Of a stretch of DNA of 64,000 nucleotides, positions 10,459 to 22,300 are shown piece by piece (positions within the stretch are counted from its first letter, which is position 1; each line of letters starts with the position of its first letter). Source of the DNA: Mytilinidion resinicola (lineage: Eukaryota > Ascomycota > Dothideomycetes > Mytilinidiales > Mytilinidiaceae). Below the pieces are notes generated by a model. That model was not told the DNA's origin. It saw only the letters and a list, made by a program, of their open reading frames with translations, and made no database searches. The position numbers and the translations under genes were made by a program. Where the stretch lies: the NCBI RefSeq assembly GCF_010093595.1, contig NW_022985447.1, forward strand, positions 845,218 to 909,217. The letters run 5' to 3'.

Positions 10459-12995
10459 GCTTAGTGCAGTGTGCAGCGAAAGTCAATAGCGACAGTAATG
10501 TAAAGGGTGAAATATGAGACGTGGGCCTGGGCGTTTCAGTAGCAAGCGTGGTGTTGAAGATGAGATGGTGGTGGGTGTTCAGGGTTGTCTTGCACGTGCC
10601 TTAAGCTTCAGGCAGGGTCCAGTCCAGCACGGGTCATCCCGCGGCTGAGGCGAAAGGCTAATTAATTGAAGCTCCTTGATTGGCCGCGAAGAACCACCTC
10701 AAAACTCAGCTCTAGAGCTACTAAGGCTGTTGCTTCCATATTGGGGCCAGAACACTACCCCGCAGTAACCCCCACTGACACTCCTCATACGGAGATCTAC
10801 GGGCTCACCAGAAGAGCAATTTTGGGGTGCTCTGTGCTATCCTCCACCCATTTTCATTGTACCTTCTTTATAATCCCGTCGTCTTCCTCGACTAGTCAAC
10901 ACTCAGGTATAGTGAATGTAACGCACGACATCGGTCTGTCATAAACTCGAAGGAATACGCCACGCTAGTAGATCGCCTTAAGGTATAAGAACACTGATCG
11001 CCACTCCTCTTCCTCGAGCTGTCCTAGTTCCCATTTCTTCTCTTTAGCATTGCGGCCTGATCTGGCGTCATTCCTCCCTGCTCTGTTATAGCTAGTTAGG
11101 TGCTAGTAGTTTTACTATCGAATGTCCAGCCTCATGCTCAGCGCTCTTGGCATTCCAATTGACCACTTACAGAGAGGCTGTTGTAATGGTTGCTCCGCTG
11201 CCAATACGCTAGAGACTGCTAAGAGCCCTATGTGGTCAAAGCCTGTCTATCTTGAGGCATGACAAGCACCTATTTACGTCAGTATGGAGCATCGGCAGAG
11301 GGGCGCCCCTCTTTCGGCAAGTTAGCGTAACGTCCCGAACCTTCCATGCCGCCGCTATAGACGACGGCTTGAGTCTATTTAGAAACCGCTCAGTCGCAGC
11401 CTCGAGTTGGCAGCCTCGCCCATAGATTTTGACCAATACAATGGCGCATTTCAACACGCCACGGTTTCTCTACCACGACAGTTGTTCCGTCTCCGTTCGA
11501 AGGCGTGGACTCTTCCAAGGTACAGTGCTTGGCTTACTCCATTAGGGGGCATTTGAGTTGTAGACTAGCAGGGGATATGAGAGAGCAAGGAAATGGTTCT
11601 GAAGCTTCACATGTGGAGTGTTGGCCATGTTCGCTCAGTCTGTCAAGGTTGAATTGAAGTGCGCTTAGTAGTCTCGATAGAGTATCACGTATAGACGAGC
11701 TGTTGTTCGGTCTTGCCTGGAGAGAATTGTTTTAGCATCCATTCTTGGTGATTATAACAAATATCGTGCAAAGATTGCGGAAGTTCCCGAGAAAGTTGTG
11801 GCTCGGTGGGACTCCTCAACAGTTTGTTGTCGGTGTGAACGAATCAGATGTCGCTCTGCTGCAGCTATTTGGCAATCGTCTCCTGGGCTAATGGTAGCGC
11901 CGTCTCTACGGTCGTAGCTCCATTGTTTTGTTTCAGTGTTGCTCGGCTTTAGTATGAGGAATTGGATGATGTCGAGGTGTTTGAACCGCAGTATTTGAGC
12001 TCTAGTAGTCTGTGAAAGAGATTTAATAGACGGAATGAGGCCTGGTAGGAATATCGAAGCTTCTCGAAAATGTGCCTGGGATTGAATCCGAAATGGGGCT
12101 GAATCAAGTTTAGAATACCAAGCCAACCTTTTGAGGCCTCGCCCAAATTAAATCAGTATTCACCGCCTACTAGTCAAGGGCCCAAAACAAACAACCCAAT
12201 GAAACATGAGAACGAGATAAAACGTATGTCTTATGCGCCTTATCCGTTTGCCAGGGCAACGCCTGGGCAGTGAGCGCAGATTGGGCCTTTATGGCTGATT
12301 TTCGACAAACTTTAAAATCGAGTGGACCAGCATCTCCTCAAAATCTTCTCCAGGTCGCTGTATCTACGCCCAATAATAAGCATTTCGTCGCTTGTGAGCT
12401 TGATACTCCATACAACGCCACGAACGGCGTGTACTGCTGAGGCTTACTTATCCTCAAGGCGTTCTTTTTTTCATGTCTTGTAGGCCCTCATACGGGTCGA
12501 ATAAACTCGCGTGGCTTTACCATAAGGCTCAAATTATTTGAGGATCTAAATCTGTCATATTCGCCATCCAGAAGTAGCCTACTTAGGTACACGGTGTACA
12601 GAACCGTGCCCCACGTGAGTCGAGCCTCGTTTTCTTCGCTCTGTGAGTTGTTTTCTCCTCTTCTCCACTGTTCTTTTCTGGGCCACAGCCTCAAATTTAA
12701 AGCCCAGGGGAATAACGTTGGCACTGTACGTCTTGTTTCCATGATCCTCCCAAAGTTCGGAAATCTTATACCTGCTTCTACCACGGTAGATTTGCTCGTC
12801 TATAAAGCTGTCGGTTCCTCGGAAAGGTCCTGCTCGCTGGCTGCTCGTGTCGTCGGAGATGCCGCCCAATAGTGTCGGAAGTCGCGTAATGCTTGCTGTG
12901 CCTGCCCAGCCCTATCGTTTGAACTTCTCCAGATCATCGTTTGGATTGGCTGATGTTTATAGGTCAAGATTTGTTTTAGAGACTACGCATCATAA
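10459..12995. other. Large intergenic region, no supported gene
   Basis: 2.5 kb with only short, compositionally random frames on either strand. Its left end is the promoter of the Sec2-domain gene and its right end that of the bZIP-like gene. I see no tRNA, no clear repeat family and no coding remnant. Confidence 0.5.
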
Positions 12996-15306
12996 ATGGA
13001 AGACGACTCCCCGGGGTTTCGCTACGAGAATGGGAGCCTCGTAGGTCCTGAGGACCCCGATTTTACCAATCAACTGAACAACGTTACTTTTAAGGACCTT
13101 GCTCTTCTCGGTAAGTCTGCCATCATCTGTTCACAAGCAATCGCAGGTTGCCTCCTTGTCAAGAATGAGATCTGATTGGCCCTGACGAAAATCTAGGTAT
13201 CCCCAGTCAACCGGACGACTTGGGACATCATTTCCAGGAACAGTTCGGTGAGTTATCGTCGTTTCCTGAAGGCGTTGCCTTGGCTGACAGAAACAGGTGC
13301 GCTAGAATTCTCTCCCGACATTTTGGCCGACGACGACATTGATATCACGGATGAAACCGCGGCTGTGGTCCCAGATCACCCTCAATCACTGGATGAGACT
13401 GCGGGATTGACTCGTCCTCCCGACAAGAGGCTCTCAAGAGTGACCGGTGACGTCGAGCGTCTCTCGATAGAAGCGCTACACGGACTACAGCTCCCGACCC
13501 CAGATGCTAGCCAGACTCCTTCATCGACGGCGATCTCACCGCGGACCACCGCACGACCCATACAGTCCCAAAACGCGTGCTCATCGGAGCTTACAAGGAA
13601 GGGTGGCAGGAAAGCCAAGAGCCGCCCGGGAGAGCTCCCGGGCTCGGTAGAAGCGATCAAGCGGGAAAGGAACCTGGAACGCAACAGAAATGCGGCGGCC
13701 CGCAGCCGCAAGCTTCGAAAGGACAAAAATGCCAACCTTGACGAGGCAGGTCTTCGGCTTGACACTTTTCAGATCCACCTCACAGTCGAGAGAGACGTGC
13801 TGATGGAAGAGCTGGTAAAGACGGTGGTAGAACTCATTGACCTGGCTCATCTGAGATACAAGCAGGGGGCTGAAATTGCAGCGGAAGCCCTTCGAAAGAT
13901 GCAGAACGGTAAACCGGACGGTACATTGTTTCCTTTCCATATGTGGTTGGCGCTCAACACCTACTATAGCCAAGCGGAGCTCCGAAAACTACACGCAATG
14001 GGACCGACTTCTGGATGTCGAGAAAACGTTCAAGAACAGGATATGAACAATATTATTGACGAAGCCAACAAGGAACGTCAATACGCACACAACTTCTCAG
14101 AAAATGCCCTTCGAGTGCTGCAGAATGGTTTGCCAGACGGCAGGCGCTATCCCTTGAACCTGTGGACGTCGCTTCGTGGCCTTGTTTCCGAAGAGTCACT
14201 CTATGAGCTGTCCGAGAAGGGGCCCACTCCCCATTACTGGAGGTCCGATTCAATGCCGAAACCTGATCCGAGGAAGGCTCGGCGAGCACATGACCCAAAC
14301 TGGAAGAATGTGCCAGCAGAAAGCCCACGTAAGTGCTGGGTTTCTTCCTGTATTTCTCATCCGCACATAGATACCAACAATCTTTTCCTGGTGTTCGATA
14401 GGGCCGCATTTAGCCTTGAATGCAGCACGGCAAACTATTGTGAAGATGTCACTGCGAGCTCGTCAGTTGTACTATCATGGCACGCGGGGCATGAAAAAGG
14501 TGGCACACTAATTCTAGAACAAGCTGTCTTGTGTGTACACCTGTCTGCCACTGTTTAGGTTACTTCAATGTATTTTCAGGGATCTAAAGAAGATAGATGC
14601 CCTTGGTCTTGGGCTATGTGGAACTTTGTTGAAGCACTCCATGCAGTGGCAGACAGCTGTACACACGGACAAAGTACTTGATGAGTGTGCCACTTTTTTC
14701 GTACGTGCATGGCTGTCGCTGTACCATGAAAAGGCTTGTGATGGTAGGGTCCTTGCATGTTCCTTTTCATGAGTGGTCTCCCATTCCCTCTTGACTCCGA
14801 TACGTTCACAAGAGGTTTCATCCATCCACTAACACTTACCAGGCGAACAAGAGCAAGAGCCATTACCACAGGACTTCCCCCCGCAGATTCCTCATGTGCA
14901 GGTTATGCAGGGGAGTGGTCCCTTGGGTCAGTCGCAGCAATTACAACACCTCGGCATGCCTTCAGGCATGAAAGACGGTCTCAAGCCCTCCGTGAATCCA
15001 TCGACCCAGCAGCCACATTTCACGAATCCGTTCGGGTATAGTCCGGCGGAACCTCACCAGCAACCTCAAGCTGGCTTCCATCATGTTAATCCATGGCCTT
15101 CGTATATCCAAGGTCAGGAGCAAAGTGAGCTGCCGCAAGCAACTAGCCTTCCACATCTGGCGCCTGCACCTCGAGAGGAGCCACGTGCTGACTCGCATCA
15201 CGACTATGTGGAAATGCAGCTCTGCGCGAACTTCGGCCATTATGTCCCGTCGGGCAGGTGGGACGTGGATATTACAAGCGGAAAGCAGGTCTGGCGGCTG
15301 ATGTAG
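12996..15306 (+). CDS. bZIP-like protein with a duplicated C-terminal module
   Basis: A putative transcription factor. Exons are 12996-13110, 13197-13247, 13297-14328 and 14843-15306, giving a frame-consistent 553 aa. A bZIP-type basic region lies at about residues 177-199, with the invariant pattern N-x2-AA-x2-S-R in NRNAAARSRK; the following leucine zipper is weak. Residues about 252-293 and 325-366 are a direct repeat of about 42 aa sharing ALR-x2-QNG-x-PDG, a central W and a closing GPT. The C-terminal exon is Gln/Pro/His-rich. Intron 3 (14329-14842, 514 nt) is six to ten times longer than the other two because it holds a MITE, and a second MITE lies just after the stop. An alternative internal exon starting at 14402 would run into a stop inside the MITE, so the gene may be damaged. 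Confidence 0.75.
14480..14708. mobile_element. Fold-back MITE, copy A
   Basis: A 229-bp element with long terminal inverted repeats. The left arm starts GCACGCGGGGCATGAAAAAG and the right arm, read inverted, starts GCACGTACGAAAAAAGTGGC. Both continue through GTGGCACAC and CTGTCTGCCACTG. Flanking ATG triplets may be a 3-bp target duplication. The centre contains TTTCAGGGATCTAAAGAAG. It lies within intron 3 (or a disrupted exon) of the bZIP-like gene. Confidence 0.85.
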
Positions 15307-15330
15307 TCCTAGGCGTCTGGACTTGGCTGT

Positions 15331-15550
15331 CACGCTAGGCACGAAAAAAGTGGCATACTCATCTCGTGTGTACACCTGTCTGCTACTGTTTGGGTTGCTT
15401 CAACGTATTTTCAGGGATCTAAAGAAGATAGATGCTCTCCACCTTGGGCTATGTGGAAATTTGTTGAAGCAACCCAAACAGTGGCAGACAGGTGTGCACA
15501 CGAGACAGCTTGTTCTAGAATTAGTGTGCCACCTTTTCCATGCCCCGCGC
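15331..15550. mobile_element. Fold-back MITE, copy B
   Basis: About 220 bp, the same family as copy A, sharing the central TTTCAGGGATCTAAAGAAG block and the inverted arms (GTGTACACCTGTCTG on the left, its complement on the right). It is flanked by GGCTGT on both sides (15325-15330 and 15551-15556), a possible 6-bp duplication. It lies 24 bp after the stop codon of the bZIP-like gene. Confidence 0.85.
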
Positions 15551-15612
15551 GGCTGTATTGTTTTTGATGCGTGGCTGTATTGTTTTCGACGCGTGGCTGC
15601 ATTGTTTTCGAA
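15547..15612. repeat. 22-bp tandem repeat, three copies
   Basis: Three adjacent 22-bp units of the type GCGTGGCTGTATTGTTTTCG, differing at one to four positions, directly abut and partly overlap the right end of MITE copy B. Confidence 0.85.
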
Positions 15613-17597
15613 GAGCGATACCCGATGATCCTGCGTTTTGACATTGTTACTGATTTGATGCTAATTAGTGCTGTATTTTTGAATTTAGTAATGCGGGTAT
15701 TCGTTTTGCAGACAAAGAAAGAGAAGAGCGGGCTCCCCAGCGGCGTGACAGTCGGGTCGTGTTGCTGGGTAGCAAGGATATCTGCAAGTTATTCTATTGC
15801 GCTTACAACGAATACGTAATACTGCGATTTTCTCAACGGCAGCCCGTTGACAAAATCATACCAGAGGGGAGTTCCTGAGCACATCGAGTATCGAAGCATC
15901 CCGAGCGGTGGTAGATAATCTGGTGCAAGTCATTCCCTGTTCTCGTATAGAAGACGAAATGTCATAGTAGATAGAAAGACGTAATATCATAATCATAGTA
16001 GATAGAGAGACGTAATATATCAAGTAGGAAAGATGCAAAGGTGATCAAAGTTGAGGCCATGAGAAAGAAGGAAATGACAAAATAAGGAGATGTGTGTCTG
16101 TGTCTTTCCCGAAAAACTCACAGTCATGGTTCCATGAATCATGGTGTTGGAGAACTCTTCTCCAATCTAGAATCTAGACTCAGTCTTGAGTTGAGGTAGA
16201 TCTGAGCAGTATGATTGGCTGTCGGAGGTGAATCCTCGAAACTTAGTGAAAAGCCAACGCAACAGCTTCCGTCATGGCCATGAGTTGATCATCAAGGAAC
16301 CAATGACGTAACGAGATGTGGCCCTTCAAAGGATGAATGAGGTTAAGCTAGGTGAAAGCGGAGACAAATACGAATAATGGGATATCTGAGGCTCTAGAAC
16401 TTTCGGATTAATGAGCATGAAATAGCGGAACCCACAAAGGTAAAGGTGGAAATCAATCACGATAGACGCGTAGCACCCATGGTCCAGCCGCCCCACGGAG
16501 TAATTCCGGATGGCTGGCGCCATGTCATCGTAGGCGTAGATGAGACTGATAGAGTATTAGGCGCTTGAACCGGTGCAAAACGCTATGCAAAACCTATTGA
16601 GTGCGGAGAGCATTGACCTCGGATGTAAGATACACCGTGTGACGAGTTAGAGTATTGTTCCTACGTTGCTGTGGTCCGGTAGGTAGCGTGCGACTCTGGA
16701 TGGATGCATTTTGATTCAATCTGTGCGGTGTGAGCCTCCAGTGCTTCTAGCTACGGTGCAGTGGCTTCATACTCAATGATTGTCCCCAATAAGCATGCAA
16801 TTGCACGGGCTAAGGGAGGTGCTTGAATGATATGTGCTAAATGAGGGGTGTTGAATGATGTGTGCTGATGGCGGTGAGGAGAGTGTTGATGTGGATATCT
16901 CAGGTAGATGAGGTTTGGAGAGCAAGATGCCACGCTACCGTAATAATCACGTGATCTAGAAGCGTCTTGCATAAATTTGCTAGTCGTGTTCTCTTGTGGA
17001 GGCAGCAGTGAATTATGCGCGCGGGTTCCTCGCCATCGTAGTCTACCGATAGAGATAGATGAAGCAAAAAGCGAGTAGCATTCCTAGATTGGGAGGCTTG
17101 AAGACGGTAGTGAAACAAATTTTATAGCGAGAAAAGATCGCCTTGAAGAGATCGATAATCCCTGGACTAACCCCTGGTGTTTTTACGCAGCCAATCTGAA
17201 CAACCCCGCGCCCAACAGACCCTGGCCGCCGAGCATGTGAAAAGCGCGGCGAGGCGTGCAGGCGTCCAGGCTACGTAGTAGCTGTCTTGAAGGATTGACA
17301 GCTCCAGCTCCAGCACATCACCACCTCCGCCCTCTGCCACCGCCAGCACTAAGCTATATCGCAGCAATCCGAGTCTGTCAGGCCGACTATCTACGTCCAT
17401 CTTGCCCCAAATTTCGAGTCTCATCTGGGCTGAGGGTACGCGTTCTGGCACAGCTTGTGCCGCAGTCGTGAATAGCATCGCGCCGCGGCCTCGTGCCCGC
17501 AGGCAGCACCCACGCATCGTATTAGTGCCATCCCAACCCTCTCCACCTATAAATACAGCTGCCGTCGACATCAGCGGCCATCTTCTTCGGTTTCAGC
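15613..17597. other. Intergenic region with small repeats
   Basis: About 2 kb without a supported gene. It contains an imperfect 25-bp direct repeat (15963-15987 and 15994-16018, starting CATAGTAGATAGA) and a perfect 8-bp hairpin (TTGGAGAA, three-base loop, 16146-16164). The right end is the promoter of the GGPP synthase gene. Confidence 0.55.
17548..17555 (+). promoter_or_regulatory. TATA box of the GGPP synthase gene
   Basis: TATAAATA lies 43-50 bp upstream of the ATG at 17598, a spacing compatible with a core promoter with a very short leader. Assigned by motif and position only. Confidence 0.4.
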
Positions 17598-18894
17598 ATG
17601 GTCGTGGAGAACCCTAGCTCCCCAAATGCCATCCCTCCGCGAACCAGCTCGCACGGCATGACCAGCAGCATCTCGAGCATCTCTGGTGTAGCGCGCCTGC
17701 CCTCCAAATCTGTCCTCCGCCCACTTTCCGAAATAGACTGGATAGCCCAGGGCAAGAAGCATACGTCGCCCGTCTCGCACACACATCCATACCCAGTTCC
17801 CATGACGCCGCCGCCGCCGGATCCGCTTCGCGGCATTGGGCATGAACTCATACACCAGAAGCACGCACCGTGGGACGAGGATAAGGAGAAGATACTGTTA
17901 GGGCCGTATGAATACCTCTACGGCCACCCAGGCAAGGACATGCGGGCGCAGCTCGTGGGCGCCTTTAACATGTGGCTCAAGGTGCCAGCGGAAAGCCTGG
18001 AGGTGATCACAAAAGTGGTGGGAATGCTGCACACAGCTTCCTTGCTGTAAGTAAAGCTTCTGGAGGGACTCCACATGAACAGAAAGCTAATTGAGCTACC
18101 CTCACAGTGTCGACGACGTAGAAGACTCGTCCCTCCTTCGACGCGGCGTCCCGGTGGCCAACCGGATCTTCGGTACTGCCCAGGTTATCAACAGCGCAAA
18201 CTATGTCTACTTTCTCGCCCTACGCGAACTATCGAAACTCTCGAATCCCGCCATGATCGACATTTTCACCGAGGAGCTGCTGAACCTGCACCGTGGGCAA
18301 GGCATGGACCTGTACTGGCGCGACTCGCTGACTTGTCCTTCCGAGGCCGATTACTTGGAGATGGTGGGGAACAAAACAGGGGGGCTGTTCAGGCTAGCAA
18401 TAAAGCTCATGCAGGCGGATAGCAAGATTGACATGTTAGTTCCAACATACTCCCCATCCGACCTATTGAGCGGCGGTCAACTGACAATGATTTTCTGCAG
18501 TGACTGCGTACCCCTTGTCAACGCCATCGGCCTCCTCTTTCAAATCCTCGACGACCATCTCAACCTCTCCGCCTATTCTTCCGCCAAAGGGCTCTGCGAA
18601 GACTTGACCGAGGGCAAATTCTCCTTCCTCATCATCCACGCTATCCGTGCCGATCCCACCAACCTCGTCCTCATCAACATCCTAAAACAGAAAACAACAG
18701 ACGAGGAAGTTAAGAAGTACGCCGTGAGCTACATGGAGCGCACGGGAAGCTTCCAGTACAGCAAAAGGTGTGTAGAGGAATTGAACGCCAAGGCGAGACA
18801 CATGGTGCAAGATCTAGAGCGAAGTTTAGGCGAGGACGGAAAAGAAGGCGCAGAGGCCATGAGGGGCTTTTTGGCCAGGCTGGTCGTCAAATGA
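17598..18894 (+). CDS. Geranylgeranyl diphosphate synthase
   Basis: Trans-prenyltransferase that condenses FPP (or DMAPP) with IPP to GGPP, the donor for Rab/Rho prenylation, carotenoids and diterpenes. Introns at 18047-18107 and 18435-18500 give 389 aa. The first Asp-rich motif is formed across the first splice (VDDVEDSS, followed by [17 protein letters not shown]). The second motif reads [13 protein letters not shown], with His-Leu where family members often have Tyr-Leu/Met. The conserved [13 protein letters not shown] follows. The length is usual for the fungal enzyme. No terpene cyclase is near, so this is more likely the general cellular synthase than a cluster enzyme. Confidence 0.93.
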
Positions 18895-19398
18895 GCGTTG
18901 GTTTTATTTGATGTGTAAATGTTGTTGCCTGGAGATATACGGTGGGTCTAATTAATATAGGGGTGGGGAGAGTATCTGGCATGTTCTTGGAGTGGCATGT
19001 ATGAATGATCGGCTATTTTGTAACCATTTTGAGCTGGCTACGGTCGATGTCTCCATAGTTTCCCGCTTTCACGATACCTGAATAATACCTGCCCTAGGCA
19101 GCTCTAATATGGCATCGGAAGAGCTGAAGTACTGGAAGTGAGCTCAAACCTGTAACTAGGCCTCTATTTCATATAGAATAGAGTATAAAATAACATAGAT
19201 ATTGAGCCTTAGTATGTGGTATAATTGTAGATTTCGATTCTCTACACCCCGGAGCCAATGACGACACAAAGCAGCTACGCACGGGCCAAAGACTCACGAT
19301 TTTTTTCACACCTTACCATCCCTAACTCACCTCTGACACAGATGCATTATTGAGAACTCCGGCTCGTTGGTAGGGGAGCCTTTGGCAGAGCGAAAATC
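18895..19398. other. Intergenic spacer
   Basis: About 500 bp between two plus-strand genes: the 3' region of the GGPP synthase and the promoter of the ArAE-type transporter. Nothing else is seen. Confidence 0.55.
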
Positions 19399-22300
19399 AT
19401 GACAGAATCACCTGCGGAAGACTCTGACACGAGTCAAAGCCGCATTTCTTCCGGACAGGATGAACCGAAACGCTCACAAAATTCATTCTCCAAGCTCCGC
19501 AATGCCTGGAAATGGTTGGACATCGATTTGCACACCTTTTTGCAAATGGTAAAGTTTGCTTTGCCGCCGACGATTGGCCTATGCATTTTCCAGTCTGATA
19601 GTATCTCAAGTACGTTCACGACAGTGGGCTACTTGGTTGCAGTGGGCGGTGTCCTAGCCTCAACTTTAACACCTAGAGCGGCCTTCCTTCAGAATATCAT
19701 CGTAGACGTCTTTGCAATTTCAGTGGCTACCGCGGTAGCGTTGCTGGCAATGTGGAGTGCCATTCAGGCTCGGAAGCACACTACGGCCCCAGGATCGCCA
19801 TTATCTGACTATAACTCGTCAGCCGCTGCCGTCGTTGGTGTTTGGCTTTTCGCTACCGTGTATTTCATCAATGTACGTCACTTTTGCCTTTCTTGTGTTT
19901 CTGTACCATTGCCCATGGACTGAACCATATCCAGTGCCTCAAATCAGCAATGCCACAGTTCAGGTTTGCCTACGTTATGGCCTCGATAATAATAATTGTT
20001 ACTTTAGCCTCGGCTCCTCAGATAACCGAAGTAGATGCAGCGCTCAGGATTGCTAGACAGTTGTTCGGGGCCTTGCTGCTCGGCCTTGCTATTGCCACTG
20101 GTATATCTCTTCTCTTCCGTCCATCGACTTCGCGGAAGCTAGTCCTACGGAATATCAGCGACTATCTGACCAGTATACGGAAAGTTCTCGAAGCCCAGTC
20201 GACGTTTTTGAAAAGTATAGAAAACAAGAATATGTTTCATTCATCTTCGGAATCCGAGTCGCTCCGCAGTGAGCTCAAGAAACTTCGCCTGGTCAACAAT
20301 AAGCTGTTCTCTGACATGAAATTTGCCAAGAAAGAAATAGCATACGGCTATCTCGAAGCCAAGGATCTGTCAGAGATACATCGCTTGCTCCGCGCTGTGT
20401 TTCTTCCTATTGCTGGCATGAATCAGATGATTGACATCTTTGAAAGGCTGGCCAAAATGCATGGATGGAGTACCCTTCCTCGAAACGAACGAACGGATCC
20501 TGAAACGGAGAGCGAGCGAATCATAATGGGAGAGTACGAGGGCATGATGCAAGCTCTCCATAGCCCCGTTGGAGATATCTCCAATTCCATGTACGAAGCC
20601 ATCGATCATGTCTCGACTGTCCTCAAGCTTGCAAATCCCGTGCCACAACCCGCTGACGAAGAGGCCGATTCGACTTCTTCGCCAGGCCATGATGGGTTTT
20701 CGCAATATCTAGAAGGAAGGATTGACTTGTTTGACGAGAAACGCAAGATTATCCTGAAGTCTTGGGTTGACGACACAAACGTTACCCTCTCGCCAGTCAA
20801 GACCAGGAACAGCGTGTGGCTAAACACATCCGTGGAAAATGACGATTTTTTCGCAACACATAAACAACGGCAGCTTTTCGTACTACTTTACGTGAGTCTT
20901 ATTTCATCAGGCCGTGTCCAATCCACGCTACTGTATCTTGCCATTTATTTGTGCATACTATTTTGCCAATGCTTGGATGATTCCCTCCATTCGAAGGAGA
21001 GCTTGGCGTTTGAAAATGAATAGACCTTGTTTGGGTAGGCACCACCGTGTCGGCGTCCGATCAAGAGCATTTAGGCGCCGTCCAAATTCAGCGGACTCAA
21101 GCGACAGGGACACATAAGTGTACTCAAATAACGTCGCGAAATTTATTTGTGGTCTCTACTGACGATTCATACAGATACTCTATCTATATTGGGCATCAAG
21201 CCAAGCACTGCTAAAGCTCGTCCAGTTCGCCGACACTCGATTCAAGAAAGGAACCATGTCTAAACAACGATTTCTTTTCCCAGGCCGCAAAAATGTTAAG
21301 AAGTTCTTGAGGCTCTCATCAATGGTGACCAAAGACGAAGACGACGATTGTGAATCAGCACCTGATCCAATCCACGATCTAGGCGAAGCGTTTCACTCTC
21401 GTAAAGACCCAGAACACCTTCCTGCCGAGGGCTGGCTGCAAGAGATCGGAGAGATCTTGCGAGCCATCGCAAACATGTTCCGATCTAAACATTCATCGTT
21501 TGGCTTCCGAGTTGCATGTGCCATCATGTCGGTCGCGGTCTTGTCCCTAATACGACAAACCCAGCATTTCTATGTCGAACAGCGTATATTTTGGGGGGCC
21601 ATTTATTGTGCCCTGTCCATGGTACGAACGGCAGGTCAATCGATGTTTATCTTCTTCCTCCGAGTATGTGGCATTCTTGTCGGAGCAGCCGCAGCATATC
21701 CGGTGTTCTATATTACCGATGGCCACAGTCCGGGGGTCCTCGTCATTTACTTCCTCTGTGTAACAATGTTCGCCTACATTCCAGTCAAAGCACCGCGACT
21801 TGCTCTTGTCGGCATCATGGCTACCGTGACTACCACTATCATCATTGGGTACGAACTCCAAGTAAAGAAGATCGGACAGACTGTGGCAACATCCAACGAC
21901 CAAAAATACTATCCACTTTACCTTCTAGCGCCATACCGGGCCGTGGTGTGTATGGCTGGCATCGCGGTCGCCTTCATATTCACCGGCTTTCCATTCCCGA
22001 TTTCCGAGCGTTCTGAGGTCAGGAAATACCTCGGAACCGCACTATACCTTGGAGCCCGTCACCATGCGGTGGTTCAAGCTACGATAACGGCACGCATTCA
22101 TCGCGGTGAAGGCGATATGAAGCTGAAAACGAGCCCTGGCCGCAGACTAGAAACGGAGCGAACAAAACTGTTCACGAAACAGTTGATACTAGTGTCCAGA
22201 TTAAGAGAGTTATCGGACTTCACGAAGTGGCAGGTTCCTCTGGATGCCCGATTCCCGAAGGCAACTTACGACTCAATTATCAATGTATTCGAGAACTTGT

